In this document: piece after piece, positions 6,905 to 11,012 of the stretch
How the letters are laid out: each line of letters begins with the position of its first letter
How positions within the stretch are numbered: the first letter of the stretch is position 1
Origin: Jimgerdemannia flammicorona
Lineage: Eukaryota > Mucoromycota > Endogonomycetes > Endogonales > Endogonaceae
Assembly: GCA_003990745.1 (NCBI GenBank)
Contig: RBNI01006746.1
Coordinates: 1 to 11,012, forward strand
Length of the DNA stretch: 11,012 nucleotides
Direction: 5' to 3'
Notes under the pieces: model-generated
The model's database searches: none
What the model saw: only the letters and a program-made list of their open reading frames with translations
What the model was told of the DNA's origin: nothing
Made by a program: the position numbers and the translations under genes

Positions 6905-9900
6905 TCACCGCTGGCCATGTCGATGAGCAACCTGTCCTTGCGGAGACGCTTGCTGCTGTTGCGGGCTTTGGTGAGACGTCGATGGCGCCTGATGTCCAAG
7001 CCCATAGCCATGCTGCTGCAGTCCAAGCCACCTCTCCAAGATCCTTCTCACGACCGCCCCGCCGTTCGGATCGAGCTTCTCTAAGAACCGGAACACGACC
7101 GCGGTCTCGCTCCTCTCGGGGTTCAGAAGCTCGCTGTCGAACCGCGTCATATACTGTGCCACGGTTGCGCGCATGAGCAGGACCTCGCGCCCGTCCGCTC
7201 CCTCGCGGAGGATCTCGAACTCGGAGGACTCGACCGACTCCTTCCAGACTTCGATGTTCGTGCGTTGGTGACCCTCCTTCTGCAGCTTGATCTCGAAGTG
7301 GTCGTCAAACAGGGTGACACCACAGTTGGGGTGCGTAAAATAAGCATTGTGGGGCCCGAAGGCGATGGAGAGCGTTGGAAGGGGAATTCCGGACGAGGCA
7401 GCAGAGTTTGAAGACACAGACACAGAGGCGGCGGTAGGCGCCGGTGCTGAGGACATCAGCCGGGATGTGGGAGCGGCCGTGTGGGTTGCGGTGGTGACGC
7501 TCGCTGCAGCGGGCGCGGGCTGTTGGTAAGCGGGAGCGGTGGGGAGGAACGTGTGCAGAGGCGGACGTTGTCCGGAAGCCGTTGTCGGCGTCGGTGCGGA
7601 TGCCATAGGTCGAACACTGGCGAAGTTTGGTGGTACGTTGACTCCTGACATTATGGGTGTGATTGGGGATGGTGTAGCTGGCGATGATCGGCTATTCGAC
7701 GGATAGTATTGGTTAGGTATTGAGACAGGAGTTCGGGAGTGGGGACGTGCCGATCCAATTGTTGCGATTGTTGCTACGATGGGGAATATGTGCAACACAT
7801 TAGAGCCGTGAAGGTTAAAATAAACTGTGGAGCATTAAATATATCATTCCATCAATAGATACAAACCTGATGATTGGCCAGCCTCACCAACGATCGATAG
7901 TGTCGCAGCTATGGATGCTGCGACATTGGCAGGCATTACAGATGCCAAATTCAGCGAACCTGCTGGGTATACCATTTGATTTCCTTGATCGACAGCTAAA
8001 TTATCATAAAAATCAATGATAACGATAAGATTGATGATCCTGGAGAGTTTCCATTTGGATACAAAAAAATCATGCAAAATATTCACGAGTACATACCTTT
8101 AGCCGAGAATCTCTTCTTCAACGGCGACGCCACACCTTTTCCACTCCCACTAGCATTATTACCCGAGCCCCTTTCAAGTGTCCCCGTGGACTTGTTGCCC
8201 CCTAATGCATCCACATTATGCACACCCTCCGCATGAAGCTGAGCTGCGACCACGCGGGCATACTCCTGTCGTTGAAGCAGCAACAGATGCGCGGTGTCGA
8301 CTGACGCCATCGGTGGACCAGCCTCGTTGACGTGCGACGACCTCTTCCCACCACTGAGTGCTGCCTCAGAGTCCTCACCTTCGGACATGCGCCTCTTGCC
8401 TTTCGCGACCGAGCTCCCGCCATTCGCAATGACCCCCGACACGGAATGCCTCTTCGTTTTCGCCTTCGCTGAGGTCGGTGTAGGCGTGTTGGGGAGCATC
8501 GCCATCGAACCGAGCCCGTCAAACGCGGCTCCCTGCAAAATTTTGCCGTGCTTCCACTTCACCCCGCATGCGTTACATAATGTACCAGCGCCACCAGGTC
8601 CGCGCCGCCACATGGGCGTGCTTCGAGAGCCACAGTACGCGCACTTCTTGAGGGCGCCATCGTCGGATTTAACTGCAAGGGGGCTGACGGCGGCGGCAGC
8701 GGCGAGGCCAAGACCGGTTCGGCTCGTGGATCTCGGAGTCGATAATTTTCCCGAATACCTTCTTTGGACTAGCGTTGAAGGGTTTCATGTTCATGTATGC
8801 AACGTCGGTCGTGTAAGAGAGGACGTTCGAACGGGAGAAATGATAAATAAATAAAAAACGTTGATCTTGATGCATTCCGTGTACCAAACAGGGAAAAGAA
8901 CTAACCTTCATCGTCTATTCCGATCATCATCCGAGATCGCTTCGCATTTCTGTTATCAATGCCAGCCTCACTTCTACGCTTTTCGTATTTGGAGGGTCCG
9001 TTCGCCGATGGAGTTGGTGGTGCAAGCAAGGCCTTCACACCCATCTCCTTTTGTAAGGTTTGGTAGAAAGAGTAGTGGATATATAGATGATGAGTCAGGA
9101 GAATTTAGAGCAACGACCTCCACCATTTCCATTTCCGTCCCATCAAACTGCCGACAACACTCAAGAATATTTGGTAACACTAACCTCAATAAGGCCACTT
9201 GGCAAATCAGCAGGTAACTGATATTGCATATAAACGCGATTTGGGAGGTGTCGCATCTACAACACAACCAAAAGATGAACGTATATGACATAAGAATGAA
9301 AAAAATAACCGTAACAAACTAACCATAATAATTCACTATGTATGCCCTCTTTCAGACCTGGGAAATTTAAATTTCTACAAAAACCGGCAATATGCCAAAC
9401 CTTACCTTCTCAATCATGCCCCCATACACGGTCGTCACGTCGTTCACGGCTCTGCGAAGCGCGGCTAGCACCTCGGGCGACACGCCCGAGACGCGCACAG
9501 TAGTAGCCTGGTGTGACTTGCGTGTATGATGCTGGTGGGCTTGATCCTTGAAGAACGAGTGGGAGGCAGCGTCGGCGGCGGGGAGGTGGAACGAGGCCAG
9601 GATCTGAGTAAAAGGAGGGGTGACAAGAGACAATCGATTTGAATACATACATTGCGACAATATCAACGTCTTATGGTCAAAATTCTAAGGTGGTTTACAC
9701 TTAATTTGTCCATCTTGGTCTCACATCTTCCAAGATATACATATATGTACGTCCTGAGCCCAAACCCAGCACAATACACTCTATGTCAGGACCTCAGGAC
9801 GCATCAGCCCATTAATAAGCATCCGGCATACCTCAAAGGGTGCCGCCATATTCGTCGCTTCCACAATAGCATCCTTGGGAAAGATGAATCGCTCGCTCGA

Positions 9901-10707
9901 ATTCTCCTGGAACTCGAATACGACATCGTAATGCTCAATCACGCGCCTCTCACCCGTCATCATATCGTTGAAGGCGGTCAGGGGCAGAGGCAAGATCGCT
10001 TGGCCCGCAACCGGGTCCTGCGCGGCCGTCTCGATCGCCCAAGGGGTAACAAAAACTGTTTGAACGGCTGCTATCTCTGCGGCAGCCTGGTCGTTCATAG
10101 GTGTGCTCGACGATTCTGTAGACGGCGCCGGCGTCAATGCCTGGGTTGCGGGATGTGGGGTTTCGGTGCGCTGTTGTTCCTCCGTGAGTGACTGTTCTGT
10201 GGCGACAGTGACTTGATGGGGCGGTTGCGGCGAATTCGGTACAATCTCCATGGGTTGAGCCTCGCTCGTTTTCTCCTCCGCGTCAGGAATTTGCGTCGCT
10301 CTGGCTTGATCACCCGTTGGCACGACCGACATGTTGGTCAGCGTGGTGACCGCGGTGACGGGGTTCGCGCCACCCTGCTCCGTCGTTGGCACGACCGATA
10401 TGTTGGCGAGCGTGGTGGTGGCGCTCGTCTCCAGTGGGTGGGTGGGGTTTACCGAGTCCGGCTCGCCCGTCGACGACTGCGGCAAGGGTGCCGGGGACAC
10501 GACAGGTTCCTCGATGACCTCCGTACGCATCGCCTCGTAGAAGGTGGTCTCGTGGAAGGTGTGCGGGCCAATAGTCAGGGTGCAAACGCCAAGGGGTCTC
10601 ATGCAAGGCCATTTCTTGCGCGAGTGATTGCTGCGCTTGGGCTGCTGGATAGGATCTGGGCGGTATTTCTGGAAGATAGAGTTGGTCCAGGCTTGGCGAG
10701 ACTGCAT
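6905..10707 (-). CDS. GATA-type zinc-finger transcription factor, seven exons
   Basis: Predicted nuclear DNA-binding regulator of about 985 aa. Exons in coding order: 10707-9832, 9603-9406, 9256-9185, 9047-8906, 8768-8097, 7995-7867 and 7773-6905 (TGA at 6907-6905). All six introns (93-228 nt) are GT-AG, phases agree at every join, and the total is divisible by three. Residues 1-60 are basic and look conserved ([20 protein letters not shown]). Residues 65-215 are low-complexity Pro/Ser/Thr/Ala. Residues 215-382 form a second ordered block that reads smoothly across introns 1 and 2 (FPKDAIVE, then ASFHLPA, then [10 protein letters not shown]). The GATA finger is C472-X2-C475-X18-C494-X2-C497. 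Basic clusters around 400-423 and after the finger could be nuclear localisation signals. A second ordered domain lies at about 831-950, followed by a Gln-rich tail. The family call is firm. Target genes are unknown. Introns 3 and 4 are the least certain joins. ATG 10707 is the first ATG after an in-frame stop; a further 5' exon is possible. Confidence 0.85.
8566..8643 (-). other. GATA zinc finger (CX2CX18CX2C) coding segment
   Basis: These codons specify the finger from the first cysteine ([15 protein letters not shown]) to the last (LCNACG), followed at once by VKWKHGKIL. All four zinc ligands are present. The conserved TPMWRRGP turn and the LCNACG knuckle, both diagnostic for GATA fingers, are intact. 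The spacing is 18 rather than 17 residues. There is a single finger in the protein. The basic tail after the last cysteine is expected to contact DNA in this family. Confidence 0.93.
10334..10419 (-). repeat. internal duplicated segment in GATA exon 1
   Basis: Within the disordered region of the GATA factor, two related peptides occur close together: [14 protein letters not shown] and [14 protein letters not shown], separated by about ten residues. At DNA level the plus strand shows GTTGGCACGACCGA followed by ATGTTGG twice, 72 bp apart. This looks like a small in-frame duplication in low-complexity coding sequence. Confidence 0.75.
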
Positions 10708-11012
10708 GAGCGAGAGGAGGAGAACCCCGCTGAGACGGAGAATATTTACAGGTTAGGAATGTGGTATACATTTTTCAAGTCTGGACGCGTGCCGCAAGCG
10801 CTTTATGGTGAAATGCAATTCTCATTCCACGGAGTAGTGCCTTGAACTTTAACCACGAACTTCACAGTGCGATAGTCGGGATCAAGTCTTTCATGCGCCT
10901 GTGCCAACTCCCGAAATGTCGCGTGCGTATTTTTTCCGTGCCCGGTTTTGTCGATGTCGCGTGCACGGTGTTATCTTTTGTAAATGCACCCTTTTTCTTT
11001 TTTTCTTTTTTT
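10708..11012 (-). promoter_or_regulatory. presumed upstream region of the GATA gene
   Basis: No convincing ORF is seen here. The region lies directly upstream of the GATA factor start on the minus strand. It contains a GATAA core on the minus strand (plus-strand TTATC at 10971-10975) and a GATAG on the plus strand at 10871-10875, so self-regulation is conceivable but unproven. The window ends in a pyrimidine-rich tract from about 10990. No clear TATA box was identified. Confidence 0.3.

Noticed and set aside
6982..7529. Short plus-strand ORFs opposite GATA exon 7
   Set aside because: They are shadows of the GC-rich minus-strand coding exon.
8823..8836. GTTCGAAC, resembling a tRNA B box
   Set aside because: No A box, acceptor stem or cloverleaf is found around it. 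It is a chance palindrome inside an intron of the GATA gene.
8294..8854. 186-aa plus-strand ORF
   Set aside because: It is antisense to the exon that encodes the GATA finger. The minus frame has the recognisable domain.
9652..10845. 179-aa and 210-aa plus-strand ORFs
   Set aside because: Antisense to GATA exon 1 and its neighbouring intron. Arg-rich translation typical of a shadow frame.
1..11012. CRISPR array, rRNA, tRNA or bacterial operon features
   Set aside because: None seen. Introns and gene families indicate a eukaryotic nuclear sequence, and the tandem repeats are contiguous without spacers.

Overview
The window reads as a eukaryotic nuclear contig, most likely from a filamentous fungus. 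Spliceosomal GT-AG introns interrupt the coding blocks. The one intact gene has the domain make-up of a fungal GATA factor. Relics of LRR and TPR protein families, which are expanded in many Agaricomycetes, lie beside it. A basidiomycete is my best guess, but nothing here proves the phylum.

Layout. 1-1200: mostly non-coding, with a GC-richer stretch at 265-685 of unknown meaning and a (TAA)10 microsatellite. 1204-2901: decayed plus-strand coding sequence. It comprises an LRR (F-box/RNI-like) relic at about 1204-1625, an 80-bp tandem duplication, and an unrecognised spliced gene remnant at 2146-2901 whose intron phases fit but whose frame carries two TGA stops and a 2-bp shift. 3250-3998: an apparent retrotransposed insertion, with an 82-nt poly-T (poly-A on the minus strand) and an 18-bp direct repeat at both ends. 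Its body is nearly devoid of G on the plus strand. 3999-4429: the G-poor composition continues and passes into an extremely AT-rich block that stops abruptly near 4430. 4886-5926: a minus-strand 171-aa ORF with a CCCH-like plus CCHC zinc-binding tail, resembling a transposon Gag/ORF1. It is preceded, in its own direction, by two 200-bp tandem units and followed by 27-bp tandem repeats. About 6352-6537: a TPR (kinesin-light-chain-like) pseudogene fragment broken by a deletion. 6905-10707: the only convincing intact gene, a seven-exon minus-strand GATA zinc-finger regulator of about 985 aa. 10708-11012: its presumed upstream region.

No operon-like or pathway relationship links these parts. The picture is one conserved regulatory gene next to a transposon- and relic-rich accessory stretch. 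All exon joins were worked out by hand from splice-site sequence and phase, without homology searches or transcripts.
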